Assembly (NCBI GenBank): GCA_039704465.1
Contig: JASFAU010000012.1
Span: forward strand, 1,054,001 to 1,118,000
Origin: Plasmodiophora brassicae
Lineage: Eukaryota; Endomyxa; Phytomyxea; Plasmodiophorida; Plasmodiophoridae
Length of the DNA: 64,000 nt
Direction of reading: 5' to 3'
Each line of letters opens with the position of its first letter. Within the stretch, counting starts at the first letter, position 1. The notes under the pieces are model-generated. The model saw only the letters and a list, made by a program, of their open reading frames with translations. It had not been told where the DNA came from and made no database searches. Of the stretch, positions 1-11,486 are shown piece after piece. The position numbers and the translations under genes were made by a program.

Positions 1-1492
1 GTCATTTCCCGCTTGGTCTTGGGAGCGCCCAGCTTGCCGCCGGCCTTGTTTGGCGACGGCGACTCTGTCCGCACCTGGATTGTGTCGTTAACCTGCCCAG
101 ACGTATCAGTGGCCAACGTTATAGGCAACAACGGAGCAGGATGACGACCTTGAAGTAGACCCTTCGTGCCAGCGAAGCCGCTCCTGCGAGCTACAACCGC
201 GTCAGACGGCTGCGAGTCGGCATTGCAACGATACTGCACAGCAACCTGTTGATTTCGCTTCTGCTGGTCCAGGGCTTCTGAGAACGAGTCAATGCATTCC
301 TTCAGCTTGGTTTTGCTGCTGTTCTTGTGGCGGTTCGAAGTGGCCTTGACGATTTCGTTCTAGAGGCCTGTCAGTGACACCAGAACACGCTGTCCAGCAA
401 CTAATAGCCGTTCGGCACCTTGTGCTCATCGGTCGCCGTGCCATCCTCAAACGCCTGGAAGAAGTTGTACAGCAGCACGAAGTAATTCAGGTTTTCCATG
501 CCTTGCTTTTGAAGCTGCTTCTGCCTAGAGGAGACGCGCTTGTCAGTCTCGGCTTGACTGGCAAGCGTTTCAATCTTGAGCGAATCGCGTAGGATCTTCA
601 TCGTCGTTTCGACTCTGGTCGACGGACACGTATAAGACAGCCGGCGTGTAAATGATAGTATGATCACATACAACAGCAGGTCCAGGAACACGCCATCGGA
701 GTCGATGTGAAACCCAGCCTCGAGCTTCGCTTTCGGCCTGGTGACGACGTTCGGCGAGAAGAAGACGAAATTCTCCACCGTCATGCAGAACTGAACGAGG
801 TTCGACCATCCAGCGTGGAACACGTCCCGTCTGAGCACCGGCGCGCTCATCGTGATCTTGTTCGCACTGGCATACAGGATCAATCTCGCCAGCATAATTG
901 CCTCATCATCCTACGACCACAGCGGCCATCAGCAGAGAGCCCGGTACGAAAGGGCACCGAACGGTGTGTGTCGAGCGAGGGGCAGTACCCATCCTGCAAA
1001 CTGCTGAAGCTGGGAGAACGTATCGCCAACGACTTTGCCGAACGCGTCCGCCTGATGCATGAAGACGAAATGGTGGACGAGCGCAAAACTGGAATCATGT
1101 TCAGCTGGCCGCCGAACCGCAGCAGGCAGGGATACCAACATGTTCATCGCCACGGTGAACAGCGTGCGCTCGTCCTGGCGGCTGAGCAGATCCCCGACCG
1201 AGTCTCGCTCAAAGAACGGCCAAACCCAGTCTCTCCACTCGTGGTCGAGAAAGCTCCTGCGCAGAGGCCCACCCCATGTAAGCGGCATGGTCTTCACGTG
1301 CGAACCTCCTTGGACCTGCCTGAAGATGTCGTTGGAATCGGGGTTGTTGGCCAGCGGGAACAGCACGTAGTCGGAGAGCAGCAGGGACCAGTGCGCGCGC
1401 GGCTGCTCCCGGATCATGTTGAACAGGAACGGCAGCTGCTGGTGCGCTGTGATATCTAGGCGGGACAGCGCCGCCTTGATCTCGGCCGTCAT
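1..1492 (-). CDS. Multi-exon protein of unknown function, 3' end beyond the left edge
   Basis: Three exons read on the minus strand: 1492-989, 910-419 and 359-1. They are separated by a 78-bp intron (988-911) and a 59-bp intron (418-360). Both introns have GT and AG ends and both junctions are in phase 0, so about 450 residues read through without a stop. The start is the ATG at 1492 (MTAEIKAALSRL); a further upstream exon cannot be excluded. The protein is soluble and mostly helical, and becomes basic and low-complexity near the edge. One stretch (AGFHIDSDGVFLDLLLYVI) loosely recalls the Ufd2/UBE4 core, but too weakly for a call. It diverges from the receptor gene at 1793, leaving about 300 bp of shared upstream DNA in which I see no gene. 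Confidence 0.6.
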
Positions 1493-1792
1493 TATCAGCG
1501 GTCCCCGCCCGTTGGGCACCGTCCCCGGGTGGCCGTCGGGCGTCGCCGTTGCCCCCAACCGGACACAGACGGGCCCCGACGATATTTTTGGCGATGCCGC
1601 CCGTGCGCGATCAATACAGTACGTCGATCTGGCCAAGGGGTACATCCTCGTCGATGGAATCCTGGTCAGGAGGGACTAGGCGGGAAGCCAGCAGCGCGCG
1701 AAGAGGGGGCGGATATCACAGGCGGTCGGCACCGTACGGTCCGGTGGGTCCGGGTCGAGGACACCCGTCCACGACAACGGGTCGGCGTGTCC

Positions 1793-4700
1793 ATGTGGCG
1801 CGTCGTGGCGACCGCGCTAGCGATCGTCGGCGTCGCGGACGCGAACATATGCTACTGGTATGCGGTCACGTGCACTGCGACGACCATGTAGGGCGGAACT
1901 GCCGGGTGGCAGCCAGGCAGGCGGTATTGCAATGCTGACGTTCTCGGCTCAGTGACACGTCGTCCGTATCGACGGTTGCGGGGACCATCAACTCGACCTG
2001 GTTCTCGACGCTGTCCAATGCCGGCCAGATTCAGAGCGTCCGTATCAGCGGCAGCCCGGGCGTTGTCGGCCTGGCACCCGGCGCGTTCGACTTGCTGACA
2101 TCGTGTACCGACATGTCAGACCATGGGCGGCCATTCGCACGACGCCCCTTGAACTGACTTGTACGGGTCCAGAAACCTACAGGGTAACGGGATCACAATG
2201 ATTCCCACAGGGGCCTTCACGAACATGGCCCAGTTACTGCAACTGTATCTCCGTCGAAGGCCTGCTGCCAGTGCTAAAACTAGCAAGCTAAGTTACGTGA
2301 CAGGAACCTGAACAACAACAAGATCTCCCAGGCGATGATTCCGCCTGGCACCTTCAGTACCCATCTTCAGCAACTGTTTGCCGGGAGTGGGCAATCAAAC
2401 AACGCCCGCTGGGACTCACACAGTGCTGCCAGGATGCTGTCGAACAACGATATTCCGTACCTGATCGCTGGAAGTTTCGACACCATGACGGAACTGGTTA
2501 CATTGTAAGGGCCCCGGTGATTCCGTCCAGGTCTTCAGATGGTCACTGCTGCTCGGGCGTAGGCAAATCGGCGGCAATAACCGGCTCTCTGCCATTCCAG
2601 TGGGCGCGTTCAGGCATTTGACGAACCTGCAGACACTGGGTCTTGGCTACGATTCGGTCACCAGCTTTCCTGAGGGCACGTTCGCGACTCTTACCCAACT
2701 ACGAACGCTGTACTTATCCCTCGTCGTGGGTGCTCTTTGGCGCCGCTCATAGTGATGTACCGGTCGCTTGTCAGGACGATAGCGGGGAATCGGTTGACCG
2801 CCCTGAACGCAAGATCTACATTGACGCGCCTCCAGTCCCTGTACGATTGCATATTTGCCCATTGATATCAGGATGCAAACCCGACCGTCCAACCAGGAGC
2901 TTGTACGGGAATCTGAGGATCACGACGCTCAACCTGTACGTCCTCCAGAACCTGACGAGCTACTCACCGACCGCCACCACGCGACGACGTCGACTGACAA
3001 CGCAGAGACGTTCAACGGCACCATGCCAGGCATCGTTTCGAGTGTCGATTCGAGGCCCTGCCGTCCGAGATCCAACCACCCCGTTGACGCTGTATGGATC
3101 CGTCCCCAACGGCGTCGACTTGCGCCAGCTAACAACACAATGGAGCTGCGACGCGCTGGACGTTTCGGCGACATCGCCATACATCCTCGCGCCCTCGACC
3201 AACACTCTCGCCCTGACACTGGCCCCGAACGCGCTTGCCTACGGGCGCTCGTATCAGTTCGCTCTATGGGCACAGTATGGCGGCACCGCATCCGCTAATG
3301 GCTCCATCGCGCTCGCCATCCCCTCTGTTCCGACTGGGGGCTTCGTCAACGTCACCTGGTCCGATGCCGCACAGGTGGAGTTGTCCACTCTCTTTGACAT
3401 CACGACCTCGGGCTGGCATGGTACCCGAACGCCATTCACCTACATGTTCACGTACAGTTTCCTGGACGACCCAACCGGAACCGAATACCCGATCGCGAAC
3501 GCAAATTCGTCGACGGTTCGTTCAACGTTACCACGAGGCGACCGCGATCGTAACGACGCCCTGAAGGTCATTGTCAGAGCGATCCCTGATATGGAATCGG
3601 TGCCGTCCGCTCCGGCCTGGGCAATCGTGCAGGTCCATCCCGGGCCGCCTGGCACGCTTCCGCGGAACGTCATGGTCACGAAGGTAACCGCGTCGACGCG
3701 TGCCACCATCAGCAGCCTGCAGATGGCATCGCTCGTGCTGAACGCAATGTCGGACGCGACAGCTACGTCCGATGTGAGGGCGGCCCGGTCGGCGTATCTA
3801 TCGGCTCTGATGTCGACGTGTGCCCAACCTGTGCCGGTGAACGCCGACGATTGCGCCCGTCTGCTGAGCACGTTGACGGCACGCCCCGAGCAGCTCATGG
3901 CGAACGCCACGCAGCCGATCCTGTCGTTCGTCATGGATCTCATGCAGCAGTCGATGGAGCGGCAGCAAGCCCTGTCCTTGCGGGGCCTTGAAGCGCTGGC
4001 GAACTCAGTGTCGGCGGTGATAACGGCGAACCGCCTGGCGAATGTCACCGGTGCGACGCTCGCTGAGCATTCGGCCGTTGACATGATTGCATCGGCGCAG
4101 CTGGCGCTCGTTGTGCCTTGCCAGCCGGCATTGCCACTGGCAACGTCCAGCTTCGCGACCGACGTCTGGATGGTTGACGAGATGCGGCATGCAACCAGCA
4201 ACCACTGTGCCGGCCCTATCAACCGAATCAGCATCCCGGACGCGTTCTGGAGCGTTGCCAATGCCTCCGGCTACGTTGGCATTCAGGCCACGACCTGGTC
4301 CCATCTGCCGCAGAACGTCCCGCTACCGAGCGAGGCCATCTCCAACGTCCTGACTCTTCGCGCCTACCACGTCGGAAAGATTGACCCTGGCAGTGCCCCG
4401 ATCCCTCTGTCGATACGTAATTTATCGTCACCGATTAACGTCACCATGACGCCGCTCGTGCCTGTCAACGGCTCGATGCGCCCGCTGTGCGTGACGTTCA
4501 ACGAGACTCGTGGCGTGTGGAACGATGCCGGATGCACAACCACTGCCAACGGAAACGGTTCGGTGACCTGCTCCTGTACACATTTAACCGACTTCGCTAT
4601 CATCGCGACCGTTGTCGGTAGCGGGAATTCCCCATCGGATCAAGGGCCCGGCGTCGCCGTCATTATCGACGATGCTTCCCACGTCCATCGAACGTTCCTC

Positions 4701-6098
4701 TGGATGTATGTGGCGGCAATGTGCGCCACGTTGGTACTGCTCGCCAGCACCTATCGGCATGTCGATAAAGTGCAGGCGCGGCGCTCCCTGTGCACGCTTC
4801 TGGTGCTGTCCCTTGTGGTATGCTGCGTTCGGACGGCGATCTGCGCAGTGAACATTCAGTACGCGGGTTCCGCACTGGTGGCGGTGGCGGCCCTGTCAGT
4901 CCTCCCCGCCTGCGTTATGTCTCTCCTGCTGACGTTCTTCATCGTAATGATTTGGTCCACCGGCGACCGCATCCAGAAGCTGTCGACGAGTCATCATCGC
5001 TCCCCTCTGGAAGGTTTCGTCCGCCCGTATCTGTTTGGCAACCTCGCCGTCGCGGTTGGCGTACCCGGCCTGGTTCTCGGTGGTGTTTTCTTCCAGACGA
5101 GCGTAACCGTGTTCGGATCCGTGCCGCTCGCTGTTGCCCTCATTGATGCTGCGTCGTTGCTGGTCGGAATGGTCTGCCTGGCATGCAGTCTGTACTTCCT
5201 GTACTGCGGACGCGCCTTGTTCAACATCCTGCGCAAGGCGGGCAGCACCCAGGTCAGGACGTACACGAGCATCGGCCGGTTCATATGCTCGGTATGCACC
5301 ATGTTCTGTCTGGCGCTATCATGCCAGAGCGCTCTGTGGGTGTTTTCCATTGTGGATCCAGATGCTTATCTCGCTGGGTATACAATGTATTACACCCTGT
5401 TCTTGGCGTGCGAAGTTCTCTCCATCATCCTTGTTCTTGTGTTCTGCGTTCGCACTGTCGGGAACAACATCGTTTCCGAGAGGTTAAGTGTGAGTGCGAA
5501 ACACTCGTCGTCATTGGACAAGCTTGCTATGTTTGGGATCACAGCGTCTGCCCAGTGGCAGAATGACGACGGACGGAGAGAAGCCAGTGCCCCTGGTTAC
5601 CTGTACTCGGGCCCTGTACCATCCGCCAATACGATATTGGTTGAACCTGCGTCGATTCCGGCCGGGCCAATCCAGGAGGCGAAGGTTGCATCTTCCTGGG
5701 CAGAAGTAGACCTTGCCACAGAGGAAATCCTCGAGATGGCGTGGCAAATCTGCACGTCCAGTAATGGGTTAGCTGTAATCTGGAACGAACCTCACTCGGC
5801 AGGGCAACGGGTCGAACTGTTCGTTGCCGAGGCGTTGCCAGCAGAGCACTTGGTGTCGTCCGTCTCACACAGGTCAGTGCGTTTGGCGTCTAGATCTGCA
5901 CCTTCAGGCACCGCGATGTCGACTGAACCTGCAACGGTCCGCGCTGGACCACTGCACGAGGCACCCTCATCCGACCTAGACGTCGACCTGGCATCGGAGG
6001 ATATCTTCGAATCGGCTTGCCGAATTGAGCGCACGTCCAGTAACGGGCAGTCTTCACATGAATCTGGACGTTCGAATCCGCGAAACCAGGTTGCCTAA
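1793..6098 (+). CDS. LRR-REJ-GPS seven-transmembrane receptor (adhesion-GPCR-like)
   Basis: Predicted cell-surface receptor. It starts with a signal peptide (MWRVVATALAIVGVADA, ATG at 1793) and a Cys-containing LRR cap. Several leucine-rich repeats follow at about 1960-2750, cut by short introns whose limits are unsettled. After about 3060 the gene is one long exon. A REJ/PKD-like module ends near SVPTGGFVNVTW (about 3350), and a GAIN-like helical region leads to a textbook GPS motif at about 4486-4605 (W..AGC, CSCTHLTDFA). Seven hydrophobic helices follow at about 4683-5475, then a cytoplasmic tail of about 200 residues. The GPS normally cleaves itself to leave a tethered N-terminal fragment. 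Polycystin-1 has a similar ectodomain, but the hydrophobic region here fits a 7TM receptor. The 7TM subfamily is not identified. Confidence 0.8.
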
Positions 6099-6517
6099 AC
6101 TGCTAGCGCGTGTTCGCTGTGATGCCTAAAGTAAAGCAATGTAATGTATTGAGGTTGGTGCGCCACGGACACCGTGGGCGGGGTCCGGGGGTGATATATG
6201 AGTGGGCGCCCTATGGTTGCCAGGGTGATATGTTTAACACACAAGACTGCCAGCACCGAATTTGCTTTGTTGAGTTTAGTTTGTCGACCGCGGCAGGCGG
6301 GCGGGGGAAGCGTCTCTCGGGCCAGGCGCGTGCTGGTGGCTCCAGGTCTGCCATTGGCCAGGTGGTGCCGAGCGCCGCACCGCGGACATACTGTAACTCC
6401 GCCACCCGCATTGTCCACGTGGTCCCGCAAGCGCAGAATCCCGCGCGCAGTTCCGTCCGTTTGCGTCACACGCGAGTCAGACGCGGGTGTGAGAGTCTGA
6501 ACTGCTGCTGCGCGACC

Positions 6518-7324
6518 ATGGCCACGTTCCTCCCGGTATCCGTCCTCGTTCTGCTGTCGGCGGTCGGCGCCGCTGTCACCGTGAAGCTGAACCCGCATGC
6601 CGAGGCGTTCTATCCCCGTGCGGCGGACCCGGGCGTCAAACGCCGCCCTGCCGACAGCGTCGTGTGTTCGTTGCCGAGCCTGCAGACCGCGTTCTATTCT
6701 GTATCTGCTTCGTCCGAAGCACCCGCCATCCGTAGCCGTGCGCCGGTCATGGAGTACAGTACGGTCTGGGCTCCAAGCGCGCCGCTTGGAGCCCAGGGGA
6801 ACAGCTCCTATGCGTCGCCGAAGGACATCTATTACGACCAAGACCTCGACGTTATCGGTATTGTATCGCACGTTCTCCAGAACCTGTTGGCTCTCGGGCA
6901 CGCATCATCGTCATCATCGGGTTCCGATGCGCCCCCGTTGACGGGCACCTACGACCCCGGCCTGCCAGGACACGGTCGAGATTCCCAAGACAATCAAGGC
7001 CGTGCTGATGAAGCGTATGCCGGTAGCAGCGCTGATGACGCGTTAGTCGCCGCCAAGGAACTTTCACGCAGCCCCTTTGTGGAAGCCTTCGATGAGGCAG
7101 CGAGCGCGGAAGGCAGCGACGCCGGATACCATCGCAAGCGATGGCAGAGGAAAGCGCAGCGAAAGCTTGCCGAAGAGAAGGCGGCACGGGCAGAACCGAT
7201 GACGCTGAGCAAGCTGAACAGGATGGGTCACGAAGGCACGGTGTCCCGGAGGTGGTCGACTGGCAGCACGTCGGGCAAGAAGCCGAAAGGCAACAAGGGC
7301 CGGAAGCGACGCGGCTCTCATTGA
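6518..7324 (+). CDS. Secreted protein with a highly basic C-terminus, unknown function
   Basis: Single-exon ORF of 268 residues. The ATG at 6518 (gaccATGgcc) opens a clear signal peptide (MATFLPVSVLVLLSAVGAA). The frame is open further upstream but has no comparable start. The mature part has a Ser-rich patch near the middle. The last 60 residues are dense in Lys and Arg (KRWQRKAQRKLAEEKAARAE, then KKPKGNKGRKRR). I see no known domain. The basic tail could bind nucleic acid, polyphosphate or acidic glycans outside the cell, which is inference only. It lies 420 bp downstream of the receptor gene on the same strand; 6099-6517 holds no recognisable gene. Confidence 0.6.
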   Translation: MATFLPVSVLVLLSAVGAAVTVKLNPHAEAFYPRAADPGVKRRPADSVVCSLPSLQTAFYSVSASSEAPAIRSRAPVMEYSTVWAPSAPLGAQGNSSYASPKDIYYDQDLDVIGIVSHVLQNLLALGHASSSSSGSDAPPLTGTYDPGLPGHGRDSQDNQGRADEAYAGSSADDALVAAKELSRSPFVEAFDEAASAEGSDAGYHRKRWQRKAQRKLAEEKAARAEPMTLSKLNRMGHEGTVSRRWSTGSTSGKKPKGNKGRKRRGSH

Positions 7325-7494
7325 CCGTCCCAAGCCCAATGCTGGCTCATCATCGTCACGTCCCTGTATTAAACGGATGGTGGTGTTGCTTTCCTATGGC
7401 CCATGGCGTTGTGTCATGCAGAGAGAGTGGCACGCGCCCTCCGCCGCCGCCATTCACCAGTTCGCCACTGAAACAGAACAGTCGAAAGCAGGCC

Positions 7495-7995
7495 ATGTCG
7501 TCCAGCAACAAGAAGAGCACGGCGTCGTCGTTCCTTGAGCGGAACACGAACCCGAAGAATTACACGGGCTCGTACCAGCACCGATTCGATGCCGACACCG
7601 GGTATGTCATGTGGGAAGCAAGCACACGGGAACCTTGACCGAACCGCCGTTACAGGAAGGGGCTTGGCCTTGCGGGTCGTGACCGCGTAGCCAAGGGATC
7701 AGGGACGACGTCAACACCCTACACGGGCGGGGCCATCAAGGACCTGTCGCAGATCACGCGAACGTTCCTACGCGAACCGGAAACGACGGAGACGGCGCCG
7801 CAGACGAACACGAAGGCGCCCACGAAGCGATGCGCGACAAAGGACTGCCAGAACAAAAGCAGCCCGACGTCCAAGTCGGGTTTCTGCTCCTACCATCAGC
7901 ACACGAAACAGGAGACCGGCAACTACCCGTCCGAGAAGAGCAAGCAGCCGCCGACACAGCAGACGCACCGTCGCATCCCGACTGGCGAGTTGTAA
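7495..7995 (+). CDS. p25-alpha/TPPP-family C-terminal motif joined to a Cys-His zinc cluster
   Basis: Two exons, 7495-7601 and 7656-7995, with a GTATGT..ACAG intron of 54 bp. Splicing restores the p25-alpha signature, KNYTGSYQHRFD followed by TGKGLGLAGRDR. In tubulin polymerisation-promoting proteins and apicortins this part binds microtubules, and the family is common in ciliated lineages. The helical p25 core is absent: the product is only about 148 residues, so it is a short form. Downstream, RCATKDCQNKS and SGFCSYHQH form a C-x4-C-x10-C-x2-H cluster like small WRKY19-type zinc knuckles. The gene converges on the cyclophilin gene, with 60 bp between their stops. Confidence 0.75.
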
Positions 7996-8055
7996 AGAGA
8001 GGGAGAGACGGAGCCCATGACGAATACAGCCGCGCCAGCAATGCCCACACGATGT

Positions 8056-8851
8056 TTACTGGTCTCTATCGGACACTGGCAGGCAGCGAGCGCGATGGAT
8101 GCGAATGTCCTCGACGGGCCGGTCGTTACCGTCGACCTGGACCAGGCTCATGCGCCGGACCACTTTCATGCCACTGGACACACGCCCAAATATCGTGTGC
8201 TTCCCTACCCAACGCCAATTGTCATTCGGAACGCCTGGTGCTGAGGCCGCCCACTAACCGTCAAGCCATGGTGTGGGCGCGAGAGTGATGAAGAACTGGC
8301 TGTCGTCCATGTCACAAACATGGCCCACTAGACGATGGACGAAAAGGCATAACGTACCTCTTGTTAGTGTTCGGGCCGCTGTTCGCCATGGAGACGATGC
8401 CGGCGCCAGTATGTCTCAGGGCAGGGGTCAGCTCGTCCTGGAACGGCGCATCCCAAATTGATGAGCCACCACGTCCGGTACCGGTCGGGTCACCACCTGC
8501 CAGTTGGTCAGTACGATCCCCACAGGCCACACGCGGGGTGAAACGGACCTTGAATGACGAACTCCTGTGCAAGCAAGTCGTTAGTTTACGAGTGCGCAAC
8601 GTTGCCAGTGCAGACGTTACTTTGCAGATGCGATGAAACGGAACGTTGTCGTAGAACTGTCGCTTGGCGAGGCCGTAAAAGTTCTGGCACGCCAACGGCG
8701 CCTCCTGCCGAACGGCGCGTCAGGTCCAGTTCAGACGGCGGCACAGCCACGCAAACACGAAAGCGCATACGTTCCAGTAGAGTTCGACCTCTATGTCGCC
8801 CATGGATGTCTCCAGGGCAACATTGCCGCGCTCGTCTGGCTCGCCAGACAT
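8056..8851 (-). CDS. Cyclophilin-type peptidyl-prolyl cis-trans isomerase, PPIL1-like
   Basis: A minus-strand gene of six short exons. Joining them at GT..AG borders gives about 168 residues, the usual single-domain cyclophilin length. It starts at ATG 8851 ([20 protein letters not shown]). Visible motifs, in order, are [58 protein letters not shown] and [15 protein letters not shown]. The catalytic Arg (FHR), Gln (VIQ), Phe (QFF), Trp and His are all present, so it should be active. EFVIQ lies on a micro-exon of about 16 bp. PPIL1 isomerises proline in spliceosomal proteins; that subfamily fits the [10 protein letters not shown] loop and the length, but cytosolic relatives cannot be excluded. 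An unusually placed TGA-free short exon near 8290 carries [15 protein letters not shown]. Confidence 0.9.
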
Positions 8852-8973
8852 GTCGCTCGAACCGGCACCGAGGCACCGTGCACCTGCGTCTCGAGATCCC
8901 GATACGGAGTCCGAGACTCTCCGCAGCGGAGACGGCGTACTGTTCCGTCGTGACTCGTGACTCGTGAGCCGTC

Positions 8974-9453
8974 ATGAAGAGTTATCGCTGGTCGAAGACC
9001 TCGGTTTTGCCCGGGTGAACAACCCAGAGAGGACCTTCGGGCCACTGGCGACCGGCTTCGTCTGTCTCCTCTCCGGAATAGTTCAGGGGCTGCCGGCTCA
9101 GTGGGCGATCGGAGTCCCCAGATTATATCGAGGCGGGTCGCGTCGTGTCAGAGACTGACGAAAAGAGCTTGTATGTGGCGAAACGGAACGACGGATCATT
9201 GTCGTTTGCATACCGCAGCGGCAGAGCAACGATTGCACTGCTGCTGTACACCAACATCCCCACCCTGGGTCCTAACGAGTGCGTACTTGTGCCCCAAGGG
9301 ACGTTATTCGACGACCACCGAACTCCAGAGTGAGCCTCTCTTGTTGCGCGTCTCGAGACATACACCGAGATGATGACCATGGTCAAGGGCGGTGTTGAAT
9401 GGACTTTCGGCGAACCGAAATGGCAACCAGCACCAGCGCGTCTGTGTCGCTGA
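8974..9453 (+). CDS. Small multi-exon protein, unknown function (structure tentative)
   Basis: The best-supported exon, about 9122-9333, reads SETDEKSLYVAKRNDGSLSF and then TIALLLYTNIPTLGPNECV. It is followed by a GTGAGC donor and a second open stretch (GGVEWTFGEPKWQ) ending at TGA 9451-9453. A first exon from ATG 8974 (MKSYRWSKTS) is plausible, but I could not join it cleanly in phase. Codon use (C or G at third positions) supports the plus strand. The product would be about 120 residues. No domain is recognised. It diverges from the cyclophilin gene (start at 8851) and precedes the BRAP2-like gene on the same strand by about 130 bp. Confidence 0.4.
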
Positions 9454-9588
9454 AGCCGCAGACCTCGTACAGAGTACCTACGGCGTCCTACAAGTAGTCT
9501 GCACGGCGTTCGGGGGTTTTCGTGCGTGCGTTCTTGCAGTTGCAGTGCGCGGGGTTGGGCCCGAACGACGCTGCGCCGCTGCCCGCCA

Positions 9589-11429
9589 ATGCTGTACGAG
9601 GTCGCATTCCAGGCCAGCGGTACACCGCGATGTGCTGACGGGAATCGATCCGAGCCCGCCACCGGCGGTCAGCGCACACGAAATGGGACCGTAGACCTGT
9701 ACATCGCGGGGGCCAACCTCGATCCCAACGACGTCACGCTAGTCGGCGTTCTCGCCGCGCCGCCCGGCATGACCCCCGGGCAGTTGGTCAGATTCGCGCG
9801 CGTCGATATCGCATCGGTCAGTACAATGAATATACGGCTGGCTTGCAGGCTCAGCTCGGTTTCCGTTTCCATCATAGGTCGTGCAGGCCGACGCGCTTGT
9901 GGACGACGATACGCGGCAGTGCACGATGATCGTTCGATTTGATTCCGCTCAACACGCCAGGCAGTTTATGACGAACGCCAACGGCCACCCGTTCGATATG
10001 AACCGGGCGACAGGTAGTGCACGTTACGGCAGCAGGATCGGGTCGTTCCCGATCTGACAGGACCGATAGAGATTTGCTATGCGCTTCCCATCGTCGCCGC
10101 CTGGGGAGTGTTCCCCGATGGGACGCCTCCACCCGATGGACATCTTCAACCGCACATGCAGGTATGGGCGTGCCCGCTGCAACCACCTGCCCATCCCTGC
10201 GGCTGAGGGTGCGTCCTGCCAGATACCAAAGTGCCCCATGTGCCTGGACAAGATGGACATGTCGGTCAGCGGCCTGCCAATGTCGTTGTGCGCCCATACG
10301 CAGTTCGGCATGCAAGCCTGGGAGTCGTGCGGGTGCGTCTCCAACTGGCCGGGCATTCTGTGCCGGCTCTGCGTCATTATCGACCGCTCCGTGTAACGTG
10401 TCGTTGGTTCGCCCCCCACTGTCATCCCGTCGTCCGACTGACCGGTTCCGCCTAGCGGCCAAACGTACCAATGCGCCAACTGCACGCTGCAAGAAAACCT
10501 TTGGTATCGACAAAGCGGGGCTGTCCTGCTTGCAGGTGTGTGTGTGTGTGTTTGACTGTGCTGTCTCAGGGTGTGCCTGATCTGTTGCCACATTGGGTGC
10601 AATCGGTTCCACAAGAGCCACGCGGTTGAGCATTTCCGTTCGCAAGGGGTACACAGGCACACGTTGCGCGGGTCCATATGGAATCCCCTGACTCGTCGTT
10701 GCCGCAGCATCGGTACTCCATTGAGCTCAGGCACCAGTATGTCTGGGACTACAAGGGCGACGGCTATATCCATCGTATTCTACACGATTCGTCGTCGTCA
10801 TCAGGCTTAGACCCAGGCATGATGTCGCACCATCGTCACCAGGAGGTTTTCAAGCGCCCGCCCGGGAGCGTATCCGATGACGCCATTGAGCGCGCCAAGC
10901 TGGACAGTCTCGTCATGTACTACAACGAGATGCTCGTCGACCAGCTCCACAAACAGAACGAACATTTTCGCGGTACCTCCGAGCTGGCACTGATGCAGTC
11001 CGATCGGCGCTCAGGATGTCGTGGCAGGTCTGGTCGCCGAGGAAGAGCTCAGCCAAGCAACCGTGCTGTCAAACTGGCAGCAGAAGCTACAGGCAGCCAA
11101 GGACGAGCTTGCCGAGCTAGTGGTGTCAGAAGCGGCGAAGCAGAAGGCGATCGCTGCACAACAGAAACGAATCGCGAAGTCTCGCGCCCGTGTGCAGAAG
11201 CTCGACGAAGAGATCAAGCTGACACGCGATATGAATGCTACACTCGTCAGTGACCAGGTTAGCAGGACCGTTACTGTGCGTTTCTGGTATGAGTTCCTGA
11301 CTATGCCCTGTACAGTCCAAAGTGAAAGCCGAGGTTGCCTCGCGTCGTAAAGAGCGCGCCGATGCACAGACAGCCACGATCGAAACCCTCCGGAACCGAC
11401 TCGAGACGGTCATGCTCCAGTTGCAATAG
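9589..11429 (+). CDS. BRAP: BRAP2-like E3 ubiquitin ligase (BRCA1-associated protein family)
   Basis: Multi-exon gene with BRAP2 domains in order. The RRM-like N-terminus has LVGVLAAPPGMT and, after a 100-bp intron (9787-9886), FDSAQHARQFM. A RING region (CPMCLDKMDMSVSG) begins near 10235. A zf-UBP domain follows once the exons are joined (YQCANCTLQENLW, VCLICCHIGCNRFHKSHAVE, then YVWDYKGDGYIHR). The protein ends in a coiled coil reaching TAG 11427-11429. BRAP2 proteins bind ubiquitin and dampen Ras-MAPK signalling by sequestering KSR. The RING looks abnormal: after LCAHT the expected second His and following Cys are replaced, and the last Cys pair is spaced oddly. An unrecognised intron could explain part of this. 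It converges with the DDX42-like gene, 57 bp apart. Confidence 0.88.
10535..10551 (+). repeat. Short GT microsatellite in a BRAP2-gene intron
   Basis: About eight GT units lie inside the intron that separates QENLW from VCLICCHIGC of the zf-UBP domain. It is a simple repeat with no coding consequence if the intron is spliced as inferred. Confidence 0.8.
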
Positions 11430-11486
11430 GACAGGTGCATAACTATGCAGGCTGCCGAGAGATACGTAAAGTAAATTAAATATGGT

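Noticed and set aside
8312..8695. Reading the cyclophilin as a single 127-residue ORF
   Set aside because: That frame runs through introns; splicing is needed to recover EFVIQG, SQFFIT and the C-terminal strands.
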